A DNA stretch of 64,000 bases, taken from assembly GCF_025144725.1 (NCBI RefSeq), contig NZ_JALXKS010000006.1, positions 1 through 64,000 on the forward strand, written 5' to 3'. The notes under the pieces were generated by a model. That model worked only from the letters and a program-made list of their open reading frames with translations, was not told where the DNA came from and did no database searches. Source of the stretch: Brevibacterium sp. p3-SID960. GTDB lineage: Bacteria; Actinomycetota; Actinomycetes; Actinomycetales; Brevibacteriaceae. The translations under genes and the position numbers were made by a program. Shown here piece by piece: positions 50,922 through 59,577 of this stretch (the stretch's first letter is position 1; the number at the start of each line of letters is the position of its first letter).

Positions 50922-51977
50922 TCATTCCGGGGTGCGCATCCATTCGCGCTGGCCGTGGGTGAGCATCCGCAGATCCGTATCGGAGTCGAATGTCGCGCCC
51001 AGCGCGCCGGCGAACAGCCCGAGTGCCGCTGACAGCCAGGCGAGTTCGACGTAGTCGTCCCAGGTGGCCTGTGAGCCGAGCACATCGGACATGAACTGTA
51101 TGTCGATGACGACGAGCGAGGACAGCAGGATGAGGATGAAGAGGATCGCGTAGAGCAGCGCAACCCCGACGAGCAGGGTGACGACGGTCGAGAGGTTGTA
51201 CAGCACGGTGACTGCGGCGAGGGTCTCGCGTTTGGGCTTGTCCCACAGCCGGTGCCCGAAGATCAGCCAGCCGACCACGAGGACGATCGACAGCAGCCCG
51301 ATGAACAGCAGCCGGGTCGTCGACAGGTAGTCGGCCATCTGCCAGATCGACTGGTAGAAGATGCCGAAGGCGCCGGTGGCCGCAGCGGCGGCGAGCGCGC
51401 CGGAGAGCTTCGGCACGGCGTTCCATGGCTCATTGGACATGATCATGCCCAGCGCCATCCGCGGGCCGCCGGTGATGGTGTGGGCGTGGAGCAGGTAGAC
51501 CTGCTCCTCAGCCTCGTAGCGCCAGGAGTTCCACCGGTAGTCCGGCCCCGTGTCACGCGCCGGGTCCCCGCCGAGCATATGGACGACCGTGCTTGTGAGC
51601 GTCGTGATGAGCCGCCGGCGGCGCGCCCACGCACCGAAGGCCGGCAGGGACACGACGCCGATCGAGGGGCCGGTGAACACCTCGGCGACGAGCGGGTGCC
51701 CGCGGGTGTGGCGGGGGATCTCGGTGAGGAAGATCGTCGCATGCGCCGGTTCGGTGCGTTCGGCGAGCTCTTCGGCGACGTCCATGTCGAGTTCGTACTC
51801 CGGTGTCAGCCGCAGCGCTGCCGCACGCACATCGACACGCACCTCCCCGCCGAGCACTTCGCTGAGCCGGGCTGCGAGATCCTCCCGGATCGCCTCGGCG
51901 CGCCGGGCCGGACCGCCCGGATCGGCGAGCAGCAGGACACGGTCGAAGCTCGTCGGCAGCGCTGGTGCATCGGCCAT
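50922..51977 (-). CDS. Membrane protein of unknown function
   Basis: A 351-aa protein. Residues 1-180 are soluble, with the start LPTSFDRVLLLADPGGPARRAEAIREDLAARL and EIPRHTRGHPLVAEV; then five to six helices (about 195-330) and a short C-terminal tail. No family recognised. AAGGGTGGAA supports ATG 51977; the frame extends to 52040. It separates purD-purC from purS-purQ and is divergent from the latter. Confidence 0.75.
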   Translation of the reverse strand: MADAPALPTSFDRVLLLADPGGPARRAEAIREDLAARLSEVLGGEVRVDVRAAALRLTPEYELDMDVAEELAERTEPAHATIFLTEIPRHTRGHPLVAEVFTGPSIGVVSLPAFGAWARRRRLITTLTSTVVHMLGGDPARDTGPDYRWNSWRYEAEEQVYLLHAHTITGGPRMALGMIMSNEPWNAVPKLSGALAAAAATGAFGIFYQSIWQMADYLSTTRLLFIGLLSIVLVVGWLIFGHRLWDKPKRETLAAVTVLYNLSTVVTLLVGVALLYAILFILILLSSLVVIDIQFMSDVLGSQATWDDYVELAWLSAALGLFAGALGATFDSDTDLRMLTHGQREWMRTPE

Positions 51978-52092
51978 CGGCGCATTCCACCCTTCGGGTC
52001 GGCAGGAGGCGGGCGTGGAGCATGCGGTTCGGCGGCGCATCGGCTGCCGGGTGGCCAGGCTACCAGAGCACGCCGGGGGCTGGTCGCGCTGT

Positions 52093-52098
52093 TAGGAT
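52093..52098 (+). promoter_or_regulatory. Predicted -10 box of purS-purQ
   Basis: TAGGAT about 60 bases upstream of purS. The same hexamer followed by TG lies upstream of purL (59686-59691). Confidence 0.35.
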
Positions 52099-52159
52099 GA
52101 GACTGCTGAACAGACGGCTGCCGGTCAGCCGCGCACATCGCATAAGGGAGAACGTGGAC

Positions 52160-52435
52160 ATGGCACGTGTCGTCGTCGAGGTCATGCCGAAGCCGGAGAT
52201 CCTCGATCCGCAGGGCAAGGCGATCAGCTCGGGCCTGACCCGGCTGGGGTTCGACGGGTTCACCGATGTCCGGCAGGGCAAGCGCTTCGAGCTCACCGTC
52301 GAGGGCGAGGTCACCGATGCGGTGCTGACCGAGGTGCGCGATGCGGCTGAGAAGCTGCTGTCGAATCCCGTCATCGAGAACGTCGTCTCCGTGCGTGCCG
52401 AGGAGGACTCCGGCACCGAGGCAGGTGCCCGGTGA
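52160..52435 (+). CDS. purS: Phosphoribosylformylglycinamidine synthase subunit PurS
   Basis: A 91-aa PurS, the structural bridge of the FGAM synthase PurSQL complex. Family features: [38 protein letters not shown], and [17 protein letters not shown] lies upstream. GTGA overlap with purQ. Required because the PurL here is the small type. Confidence 0.95.
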   Translation: MARVVVEVMPKPEILDPQGKAISSGLTRLGFDGFTDVRQGKRFELTVEGEVTDAVLTEVRDAAEKLLSNPVIENVVSVRAEEDSGTEAGAR

Positions 52436-53211
52436 CCGACCGCAGCGCCTACACTGCCGGCGGCCCGCTCATCGGCGCCCCTGCCTCGTCTGCGGCGACC
52501 CCCGGCGCTGTCGGCGCTCGGGTCGGCGTCGTCACCTTCCCCGGCACCCTCGACGACCGGGATGCTGCACGCGCCGTCACCCTGGCCGGGGCCGAGGCGG
52601 TGCGTCTGTGGCATGCCGATGAGTCCCTGTCCGGCGTCGATGCGGTGATCCTGCCCGGCGGATTCTCCTACGGCGACTACCTGCGCTGCGGGGCGATCGC
52701 CCGGTTCGCCCCGATCATGGATGCCGTCATCGCAGCAGCCAAGGGCGGGATGCCGGTGCTCGGCATCTGCAACGGCTTCCAGGTGCTGTGTGAGGCCCAT
52801 CTGCTGCCCGGCGCGCTCGTGCGCAACGACTCCCAGCAGTTTGTGTGCCGGGACCAGAAGCTGCGCATCGAGAACGCTGAGACGGCCTGGACCTCGGATT
52901 TCACCGCCGGTCAGGAGATCGTCATCCCGCTCAAGAACGGCGAAGGCGGCTATATGGCTGATGACGCCGCTCTCGACATGCTCGAAGCTGAGGGCCGGGT
53001 TGTGGCCCGCTACCTGGAGGTCAACCCGAACGGCTCACGCAACGACATCGCCGGCATCACCGATGCGAGCGGCCGGATCGTCGGACTCATGCCCCACCCC
53101 GAACACGCCGTCGAGGCCGGCTATGGCCCGGACACCGCCACCGGGATGCGCACCGGACTCGACGGCCAGGGCTTCTTCACCTCGGTCATCTCCGCACTCG
53201 TCAACGCCTGA
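52432..53211 (+). CDS. purQ: FGAM synthase glutaminase subunit PurQ
   Basis: A 259-aa class I glutaminase supplying ammonia to PurL. The nucleophile Cys is in [11 protein letters not shown] (about residue 113), and the His/Glu of the triad in [10 protein letters not shown]. The first 30 residues (Ala/Gly/Ser-rich, before [12 protein letters not shown]) are an extension beyond the usual start. In most actinobacteria purL follows directly; here it is 6.5 kb away. Confidence 0.95.
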   Translation: MTDRSAYTAGGPLIGAPASSAATPGAVGARVGVVTFPGTLDDRDAARAVTLAGAEAVRLWHADESLSGVDAVILPGGFSYGDYLRCGAIARFAPIMDAVIAAAKGGMPVLGICNGFQVLCEAHLLPGALVRNDSQQFVCRDQKLRIENAETAWTSDFTAGQEIVIPLKNGEGGYMADDAALDMLEAEGRVVARYLEVNPNGSRNDIAGITDASGRIVGLMPHPEHAVEAGYGPDTATGMRTGLDGQGFFTSVISALVNA

Positions 53212-53255
53212 GGCCGCACTGCGGCGGTCTGCCTGCCGAGCCGGCACCGGAGCGC

Positions 53256-53261
53256 TAGAGT
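53256..53261 (+). promoter_or_regulatory. Predicted -10 box of the DUF6882-like gene
   Basis: TAGAGT ends 7 bases before ATG 53269, with no Shine-Dalgarno, indicating a leaderless mRNA. Confidence 0.5.
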
Positions 53262-53268
53262 TGTGAGC

Positions 53269-54255
53269 ATGACTGAAACGCTGCAGGATCTCGTCAACCG
53301 TGCCGTGTTCCTCTCCGCGGAGATGCAGGCCGCCTTCGGCCGCCGGATCGCCGAGGCCGACTGGGAAGTCGACTTCGCCGCCGACCCGCCGACGCTGCGC
53401 TTCACCGGCGAGCAGCCGCTGGACGTGCGCGCCCACATGCTCGGCAGCGAATCGCAGCAGACCGCCACCTGGCATTGGGGCTGGGACAACATCAACGACT
53501 TCCCCGCCCCGGTCGTCGACCTCTCCCATGCGGTGCGCAAGTACGGTGCCGCCCATGAGCTGACCGAGTTCACCACCGAGGAGATCGATCTGAGTGAGGA
53601 GCTCGCCCTGCGCCTGACGCTGGCGGCCAAGACGATCACCGGCCGGTGGGCGCATTACCCGGTCGATGCCGGCGGCGGCTCGGTCGTGTGGCTGCTCGTC
53701 GAGCATCCGGAGCTCACGCTCGGTCAGCCTGCGATCCGCGACCTCGTCCGCTCACTGGCCCAGGGCCTGACCGAGACCGAGGTGACCGACCACCGGGCTG
53801 CGCTCATCGCCTACGCCGAGCAGCGCGGTTTCCCGCTGGCGGAGCTGGAGGGCACCGACCTGCGCATTCTCGCCGCCGACGGCAGCGCCGATGTCACCTT
53901 CGATGAGCAGAACCGCATCACCAACTGCGCCCTGCACCAGCCACTCGAGGGCGAGGCCGCCGAGCAGTTCGCCGGCCATGGGTCGACACCAGCCAGCACG
54001 CCTGCCCCAGCAGCCGAGGAGCCGATCCCCGCCCCGGCTCCGGAGCCCGCGCCCGAGCCGGTCAAGCCCGAGTCTGCCCCGGCACCTGCCGAACCGGTCG
54101 CCGAACCGACCCCGGAACCAGAACCGGCACCGGAGCCTGCCGCGCCGGCCCCGGCAACCGAGGAGCCCGTCCCCGAACCGGCCCCTGCTTCCACGCCGGA
54201 GAAGAAGGAGAGGCCGAAGAAGAAGGGCTTCTTCAAGAAGCTCTTCGGCGGCTGA
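53269..54255 (+). CDS. DUF6882-like protein with Pro/Glu-rich tail
   Basis: A 328-aa protein. Residues 1-230 match the style of DUF6882 (WEVDFAADPPTLRF, ATWHWGWDNINDFP, TGRWAHYPVDAGGG), a family of unknown function. Then come about 75 residues of Pro/Ala/Glu repeats (EPAPEP, EPTPEPEPAP) and a basic end KKKGFFKKLFGG that could bind membranes. It starts the stretch separating purQ from purL. Confidence 0.75.
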   Translation: MTETLQDLVNRAVFLSAEMQAAFGRRIAEADWEVDFAADPPTLRFTGEQPLDVRAHMLGSESQQTATWHWGWDNINDFPAPVVDLSHAVRKYGAAHELTEFTTEEIDLSEELALRLTLAAKTITGRWAHYPVDAGGGSVVWLLVEHPELTLGQPAIRDLVRSLAQGLTETEVTDHRAALIAYAEQRGFPLAELEGTDLRILAADGSADVTFDEQNRITNCALHQPLEGEAAEQFAGHGSTPASTPAPAAEEPIPAPAPEPAPEPVKPESAPAPAEPVAEPTPEPEPAPEPAAPAPATEEPVPEPAPASTPEKKERPKKKGFFKKLFGG

Positions 54256-54373
54256 CGACCGCTCCTGGGTGAAGGTCGCACGACGTTGCGGTGGACTCCG
54301 TCAGCTGCCGTTGAGTCCGGCCAGTCGATGGGGGGTCTGTGAGAGTCAGCCCAGCCGTTGAGCGGTGACACCT

Positions 54374-54541
54374 ATGGGACATCTGGCGTACCTGGCCGCC
54401 GTCCTCCTGGCACTCCTCGGTCTGATCGTGCTGTTCACCGACGGCTCCGCTCCGGCCGCTCTGGGGCTCATCGTCGTCTTCGTGACGATCGCCCTCTGGC
54501 AGCGCTCACGCAATCAGCGCATCGAAGGCCGCCGACCATGA
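54374..54541 (+). CDS. Very small two-helix membrane protein
   Basis: A 55-aa frame with two hydrophobic helices (residues about 3-22 and 26-41) and a basic end (WQRSRNQRIEGRRP). An in-frame GTG at 54365 could also be the start. Its stop overlaps the next start by 4 nt (ATGA), good evidence that both are real. It lies upstream of the pilin-nuclease gene. Confidence 0.6.
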   Translation: MGHLAYLAAVLLALLGLIVLFTDGSAPAALGLIVVFVTIALWQRSRNQRIEGRRP

Positions 54542-54807
54542 GCTCACCGCGCACCTTCAGCCACAACGGTCTGCTGAGCGCAGGCCTGCTCGTCATGACC
54601 GGGCTGCTGCTCGTGCGCGAGTTCGTGCCCGAGGGCCCGATCGCCTGGATCTCGCTGGTTGCCGGGGTCATCGCCCTGGCCTTCATCATCTCGGCTTGTG
54701 TGCGCGCCGCTCGGCCCTCGGCCCGAACGCTGACGACACTCCTGTCTTTGGGCCCAGGGACGGGCCCTGAGGCCCACGCGCTCCTCACCCCTGCCGCTTT
54801 AAGCTGA
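54538..54807 (+). CDS. Small membrane protein upstream of the pilin-nuclease gene
   Basis: An 89-aa protein with two helices (GLLSAGLLVMTGLLLV and AWISLVAGVIALAFIISACV) and a short tail. Coupled to the 55-aa gene by ATGA overlap and 40 bp from the pilin-nuclease gene. No family recognised. Confidence 0.65.
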   Translation: MSSPRTFSHNGLLSAGLLVMTGLLLVREFVPEGPIAWISLVAGVIALAFIISACVRAARPSARTLTTLLSLGPGTGPEAHALLTPAALS

Positions 54808-54847
54808 AGGCACCCCTCACCCCCCTCCGGCAGGCAGGAGCCTCCCC

Positions 54848-55750
54848 GTGAATCCCCGCGCCACGCACGTGCGCGCCGATGTTCGAGAACGCGGCGCGGC
54901 CACCATCGAATACGCCGGCATTGCCGTCGTCATCGCCATCATCATCGCCGGGCTCGTCGCGGTGCCCTGGCAGTCGACGCTGGCCTCCGGCTTCTCATCC
55001 ACGCTGTGCAAGGTGTTCTCGAAGACCGCCTCGGCACCTGCGCCGCTGCACAGCACTACCACCGTTGCGGGCACAGCCACCGCTGCGGGCACAGCCACGA
55101 CTGCCGTTGCCGCAGGACACGCGGCCGTCACCGCGGGATGCTCTTCTGCCCCTGAGGATCCCGATGACGCCCTCGCCCTCGGCGACGACGCCCCCGACGC
55201 TGAGCCCCGGCCCGACACCGCACCCGGCCCTGAGACGCAGCGACCTAAGGGTCTACCGCGTGATGCGAAGCCCACCGACCAGTCCGTCAAGGGCCACGAC
55301 GGGCCGTTCTACATCGATGACGACAAGCAGATGTACGACGGGGACGGCAATGCGATCCCCAACACCAATCCGAAGGACCGCCCATCCTACGACACGGGCC
55401 AGGTCGAGCAGGTGTGGGAGAACTCCCGCAACCAGCAGATCGAGGACTACGACGACGGCATCCTCGAAGACATCCACAACAACCCACCGCCGCACGCCCC
55501 GAAGAAGGACTCGATGTGGGTGCTCGACAAACACGGCGAATGGCGTGAGATCACGTGGAAGCCCGGTGACAGCCGCCGCGGTGTCTGGGACATGGGGCAT
55601 CTGCCGGGGCATGAGTACCGCAAGCTGCACCAGCGCTACGTCAACGGCGAGATCACCCGCGAGGAGTTCCTCGCCGAGTACCGCGACCCTGACAACTACC
55701 GGGTCGAGGATCCCGGCCGCAACCGCTCCGGCCAGGACGAGGACCCCTGA
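54848..55750 (+). CDS. Flp prepilin-domain polymorphic toxin with GH-E nuclease domain
   Basis: A 300-aa fusion. The N-terminus is a Flp-type prepilin: leader ending RERG16, then AATIEY (Glu at mature position 5), helix AGIAVVIAIIIAGLVAV, and the end LCKVFSK (residues 53-59). A Thr/Ala linker with Cys98 and an acidic region follow. Residues about 225-296 match the GH-E branch of the HNH/Endo VII nucleases: VWDMGH (His251), GHEYRKL (His255, Glu256), EEFLAEYRDPDNY and GRNRSG (Asn292). Such domains are C-terminal DNases of polymorphic toxins. AGGAG precedes GTG 54848. Candidate immunity genes follow. I infer delivery by the Tad machine. Confidence 0.85.
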   Translation: MNPRATHVRADVRERGAATIEYAGIAVVIAIIIAGLVAVPWQSTLASGFSSTLCKVFSKTASAPAPLHSTTTVAGTATAAGTATTAVAAGHAAVTAGCSSAPEDPDDALALGDDAPDAEPRPDTAPGPETQRPKGLPRDAKPTDQSVKGHDGPFYIDDDKQMYDGDGNAIPNTNPKDRPSYDTGQVEQVWENSRNQQIEDYDDGILEDIHNNPPPHAPKKDSMWVLDKHGEWREITWKPGDSRRGVWDMGHLPGHEYRKLHQRYVNGEITREEFLAEYRDPDNYRVEDPGRNRSGQDEDP

Positions 55751-55756
55751 TGAGCC

Positions 55757-56272
55757 TCAGCCCGCGTCGGCGAGGAACTCGGCGAGCACCTGCCGCTTGT
55801 CCGGCACCCGCTCGCAGGTGCCGTGCAGCCACTGCCCGATCGTCTTGTCCCGGCTCTCATTCACCGGCAGCGAAAGGTCGAGCCGCGGGGAGGAGAAGAA
55901 CGCCTGATACAGGCTGCGCCGGTCTTCGTCATCATCGGCGCGGGTCTTCGCCGCCAGGTGCATCACGAGTTCGCCGCGCCGCTCCCGGAAGTTGACGTCG
56001 GCACCGGCGTCGATGAGGCGCTGGGCCAGTTCCCCGTCTCCGGCGCCGAGGCGCTGGTGGGCTCCCAGCAGCACCGACAGTGTCGATTGGCCCTCCTGCA
56101 CGGCGGCGGCATCGGCACCGTCGGCGATGAGCTGGCCCGCGATCGCGGCACGCGCGTCCTCATCGCGGTTGGTCAGGGCAGCGAACAGCAGGTCGGCGTC
56201 GGCGGATCCGGTGTAGGCGGCGGCGAAGGACTGCGCGTCGCCGGTGGCCGCCAGCTGTCTCAGTGATGTCAT
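55757..56272 (-). CDS. Ankyrin-repeat protein, candidate immunity protein
   Basis: A 171-aa all-helical protein with three or four ankyrin-type repeats (AARAAIAGQLIADGADAAAVQEGQSTLSVLLGAH; AQRLIDAGADVNFRERRGELVMHLAA). Ankyrin proteins are frequent immunity proteins in polymorphic toxin loci. It is convergent with the nuclease gene, six bases apart, which is unusual for a toxin-immunity pair. ATG 56272 is the natural start; the frame extends further without support. Confidence 0.75.
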   Translation of the reverse strand: MTSLRQLAATGDAQSFAAAYTGSADADLLFAALTNRDEDARAAIAGQLIADGADAAAVQEGQSTLSVLLGAHQRLGAGDGELAQRLIDAGADVNFRERRGELVMHLAAKTRADDDEDRRSLYQAFFSSPRLDLSLPVNESRDKTIGQWLHGTCERVPDKRQVLAEFLADAG

Positions 56273-56389
56273 GCGAGGTCTCACAGTTCTCGGGGAGGGG
56301 AGGGAACACCACTCACTGTACCGAAGGCCCGGCCATCGGGCCCCGCTGTTAGCCTGAAGTTCACGCTCACCGATTCCTGAGGAGGCAAG

Positions 56390-56719
56390 ATGACCGAGTT
56401 CATCCGCCACGCCGGGGCCTGTCTCGTCACAACGAACGCCTACACCGGTCGCGGGCAGATCCGCTGGGCGCACCGGGAGACGTCGAAGGACCCGGCCGAC
56501 AACGGCTGGCGGATCCTCAGCGCGATAGACGAATCGGACTACCTGTCGGATCCGGCGAACTGGAAGATCGCCGACTTCAACGAACTGTGTGAGATCGAAC
56601 CGGCGCTCATCGAGATCTGGAACCTGCCGGTCGGCAGCGAGCTGCGCCTCGACGTGTCCGCCGATCGCGGCCGGCAGTGGATCGACGCCGAGACCGACAC
56701 CCCGATCAGCCGGAGCTGA
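56390..56719 (+). CDS. DUF2185/Imm33-like immunity protein
   Basis: A 109-aa protein matching the DUF2185 (Imm33) pattern: ACLVTTNAYTGRGQIRWAHRE, DNGWRILSAIDESDYLSDP, DFNELCEIEPALIEIWNLPVGSEL. This family is a recognised polymorphic-toxin immunity type. GAGGAGG seven bases before the ATG gives strong translation. It lies 640 bp after the nuclease gene on the same strand, beyond the ankyrin gene. Confidence 0.82.
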   Translation: MTEFIRHAGACLVTTNAYTGRGQIRWAHRETSKDPADNGWRILSAIDESDYLSDPANWKIADFNELCEIEPALIEIWNLPVGSELRLDVSADRGRQWIDAETDTPISRS

Positions 56720-57286
56720 CACCGAATATCTGGCCGATGCCGTAGGTCACTGCCATCGCCAGCGCACCGCCGATGAGCATCCGCACGACAGCCCGCCACA
56801 CTTGCCGAGCTTCGCTGAGAGCCAGCCGGTCAGGCCGAGGGCGGCAAGCACCGCGATGAAAGCGGTGATGATCCGCCATTCCGGCGGCGGCAGCAGCACG
56901 GCAAGCACCGGCAGCAGGGCGCCGATCGTGAATGAGATCGACGAGGCGATGGCCGCAGCCCAAGGGTTCGTCAGCTCATCGGGGTCGATGCCGAGCTCAG
57001 CATCGAGGTGCGCTCCGAGCGCATCATGGGCGTGCAGCTCGGTGACGACCTGACGGGCGGTCGCCTCGCTCAGACCCCGCTGCCGGCAGATGCTGGCGAG
57101 TTCGTCGAACTCCTCATCCGGCTCATGTTCGAGCTCCCACTTCTCCAAACGGATGAGTGCCTGTTCGGAGTCGCGCTGACTGGCCACCGAAACATACTCG
57201 CCGACCGCCATCGAGGCAGCACCGGCGACCAGGCCAGCGGCACCGGCGAGGAAGATCGCGCCGGTGTTGGCCGGGTCTGCTGGAAC
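56706..57286 (-). pseudogene. VIT/CCC1-family transporter remnant, truncated and frameshifted
   Basis: A coding stretch from 57286 reads NTGAIFLAGAAGLVAGAASM, then AVGEYVSVASQRDSEQA, NPWAAAIASSISFTIGALLP and LTGWLSAKLG, all typical of the VIT1/CCC1 iron/manganese transporter family. The family's first helix region is absent: the frame begins at the base after the trhO stop (57287). Near 56800 a one-base deletion shifts the frame, and the expected ending VWRAVVRMLIGGALAMAVTYGIG continues in another frame to a stop at 56706. Two independent lesions make it a pseudogene. Confidence 0.8.
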
Positions 57287-58201
57287 CTACTGTGCGGCCG
57301 GGACCGCAGCCTTTGCCTCGGGCGCGGCGCACTCACCGCAGTACGGGTGCCGGCCGGCATCGGTGCAGTCCTGGCAGCGCAGGAACTGCTTCCGGCAGGA
57401 CTCATCGGCGCAGTTGACGAACAGCGGGGTCGGCTCATCGCACTCCCGGCAGCGGCCCAGCGACTCGGCCCCGGAGCCGAACTCCATGTGCATGCGCTTG
57501 TCGAAGACGTACAGCGAACCGTCCCACAGCCCGGAGTTGCCGAAGGTCTCGCCGTAGCGGACGATGCCGCCGTCGAGCTGGTAGACCTCTTCGAAGCCGC
57601 GGTTCTTCATGAGCACGGTGAGCACCTCGCAGCGGATCCCGCCGGTGCAGTAGGTGACGATCGGCTTGTCCTTGAGGTCGTCGTACTTGCCGGATTCGAT
57701 CTCGGCGATGAAGTCACGGGTGGTGTCCGTGTTCGGGATGACCGCGTCTTTGAACCGGCCGATCTCCGCCTCCATCGCGTTGCGGCCGTCGAAGAAGACG
57801 ACGTCGTCGCCGCGTTCGTCGACGAGCTTGTGCAGCTGCCCGGGCTTCAGATGCGCTCCCCCGCCCTGCACGCCGTCCTCGGTGACCGTGACCTCGTCGG
57901 GGTTGCCGAAGGTGACGAGTTCCGGGCGGACCTTGACGCTCAGGCGCGGGAAGTCATCGCCGGTGCCGGTCGACCACTTGATATCGGCCTTGCGGAAGGG
58001 CGCGTAGCTCTTCGTCGTGCGCACGTACTGCTTGACGTCGTGGATCTCCCCGCCGACGGTGGCGTTGATGCCGTCAGCGGAGATGATGATGCGGCCCTTG
58101 AGGTTGTGGCGCTCGCACAGCGCGTGCTGCCACAGGCGCACCGCCTCGGGGTCGGCCAGCGGGGTGAAGACGTAGAACAGGACGATCTTGGATACGGACA
58201 T
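57287..58201 (-). CDS. trhO: tRNA uridine(34) hydroxylase TrhO (rhodanese family)
   Basis: A 304-aa YceA/TrhO protein, which hydroxylates U34 of some tRNAs in an oxygen-dependent way. N-terminal domain [21 protein letters not shown], rhodanese domain with [15 protein letters not shown] and active-site Cys in [11 protein letters not shown] near residue 180, and a C-terminal Cys-rich zinc-like region ([26 protein letters not shown]). The -10 box six bases upstream favours ATG 58201 over GTG 58207. Its stop abuts the VIT remnant. Confidence 0.92.
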   Translation of the reverse strand: MSVSKIVLFYVFTPLADPEAVRLWQHALCERHNLKGRIIISADGINATVGGEIHDVKQYVRTTKSYAPFRKADIKWSTGTGDDFPRLSVKVRPELVTFGNPDEVTVTEDGVQGGGAHLKPGQLHKLVDERGDDVVFFDGRNAMEAEIGRFKDAVIPNTDTTRDFIAEIESGKYDDLKDKPIVTYCTGGIRCEVLTVLMKNRGFEEVYQLDGGIVRYGETFGNSGLWDGSLYVFDKRMHMEFGSGAESLGRCRECDEPTPLFVNCADESCRKQFLRCQDCTDAGRHPYCGECAAPEAKAAVPAAQ

Positions 58202-58207
58202 AGCCAC

Positions 58208-58213
58208 ATTCTA
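58208..58213 (-). promoter_or_regulatory. Predicted -10 box of trhO
   Basis: TAGAAT on the minus strand ends six bases before ATG 58201; leaderless arrangement. Confidence 0.5.
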
Positions 58214-58222
58214 ATTCGCAGC

Positions 58223-59530
58223 TCAGTACGGCGGCGGCGAGGCCGGAGCCGGGCGGGCCGGCACGGAGACCTGCGTATCGAAGCGCGTGCTCGCCATTCT
58301 GCGCTCAGCGTGCGCGACGATGTCAAGCAGGTCCCGGGCGATATGCCCACGGATGCCTCTGCCGACAGCCAGACTGTCAGTGATCCCAGCCTCGCTGAGC
58401 TGCTGCAGGGCTCTGCGCACCGATGGCACCGAGGCACCCGTCAGCTGCTCGGCGATGCGCTGGGTGAGAATCGGAGTGCGGGGCAGCAGCTCGAGGAGCT
58501 TCCACACGACAGCATCGCTGCGTGGGCGCCGGTCCAGCTGTGAATCGAGCGCCTCATGGTAGTCGTCGAGCACACTCTGCACCTCCTGCATGAACCGCTC
58601 CGCTTGGCTGACGGCTGCATCTGCTGCGGTGATGAAGAAGTCCAGCCACGTGTTCACTCCTGCGCTGATGTCGAGCTCGGCGGGAGGCTCGGCGCCGGTC
58701 ATCGAAGCACCCGGCGGAGTCGCCCGGTAAGCCGTCAGACCATCGATATATCGCTGCTGCCATGTCATGAGCACCTGGCTGATGGGCAGCACAGCTCCAG
58801 AGGTCAGTCCCCGCCGCGTGAGCACCGTGTGGATGAGGGCGCGTCCGATCCGTCCATTGCCGTCTGCGAAGGGGTGCAGCGTTTCGAACTGTGCGTGAGC
58901 CAGTCCCGCCTGGATGAGACCGCCCGTGGCTGCCCCGTTGATGAACGCCATCAGATCCTCAAGCGCTTGTGGCAGGACTTCCGGCCTCGGCGGAATGAAT
59001 TCGGCCTCACCCGGGTGAATGGCTGATCCGCCCAGCCAGTTCTGGCGCTGACGCAGTCCCAGCTGACTGAAGCCGGGCAGCAGCTGTCGCTGCAGCTCTT
59101 CGAGATCGCTCCACGTCACTGCTTCAGCACTGCCGAGAGTGTCGACAGCCGCCACGACTGCAGCGACATTGCCTGCCACTTCGGCCGCCTGACGACCGAA
59201 GCCGCTTAGAGCGTCCTGCGAGCTGAGTTCGGCGAGCACCACGTTCTTCACCGAGGGCCTGACTCCCTCGATGCGTGAGCTGGCGACGGCTTCGCTGCGG
59301 ATGAGGAAGCGGGCGATTCCCTCGAACGCCCCGGCTGCCTCCGAGTCGCCGATGGCACGAATCCGTCGTTCGACGTGCGCTGCCTGGACTGCGAGTTCCG
59401 CGTCGATCCGCCAGTCTGCACCGGATGTCAGGGACATCGGCACGAAGGTCCAGTAGCTGCCCGCCCATCTCTCGCGACGAGACCGCGCCGCTGCCGACGG
59501 GGTCCATGTGTCTGCGTCCCAGCGCATCAT
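58223..59530 (-). CDS. Fic family protein with C-terminal winged helix
   Basis: A 435-aa protein. The inhibitory motif is SSRIEG near residue 85 (S/T-x3-E-G), placed N-terminally as in class II Fic proteins. The catalytic Fic motif HPFADGNGRIGR is near residue 220, so AMP transfer to a target protein is expected, restrained by the inhibitory helix. The C-terminal 90 residues form a wHTH-like domain (ILTQRIAEQLTGASVPSVRRALQQLSEAGI). GAAAGG precedes the ATG. Repeats upstream may be its own operators. Targets unknown. Confidence 0.9.
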   Translation of the reverse strand: MMRWDADTWTPSAAARSRRERWAGSYWTFVPMSLTSGADWRIDAELAVQAAHVERRIRAIGDSEAAGAFEGIARFLIRSEAVASSRIEGVRPSVKNVVLAELSSQDALSGFGRQAAEVAGNVAAVVAAVDTLGSAEAVTWSDLEELQRQLLPGFSQLGLRQRQNWLGGSAIHPGEAEFIPPRPEVLPQALEDLMAFINGAATGGLIQAGLAHAQFETLHPFADGNGRIGRALIHTVLTRRGLTSGAVLPISQVLMTWQQRYIDGLTAYRATPPGASMTGAEPPAELDISAGVNTWLDFFITAADAAVSQAERFMQEVQSVLDDYHEALDSQLDRRPRSDAVVWKLLELLPRTPILTQRIAEQLTGASVPSVRRALQQLSEAGITDSLAVGRGIRGHIARDLLDIVAHAERRMASTRFDTQVSVPARPAPASPPPY

Positions 59531-59577
59531 CGCGTCAGCCTTTCATTCCTCGCCCTCGGATAGAAACCTTAGACTCC

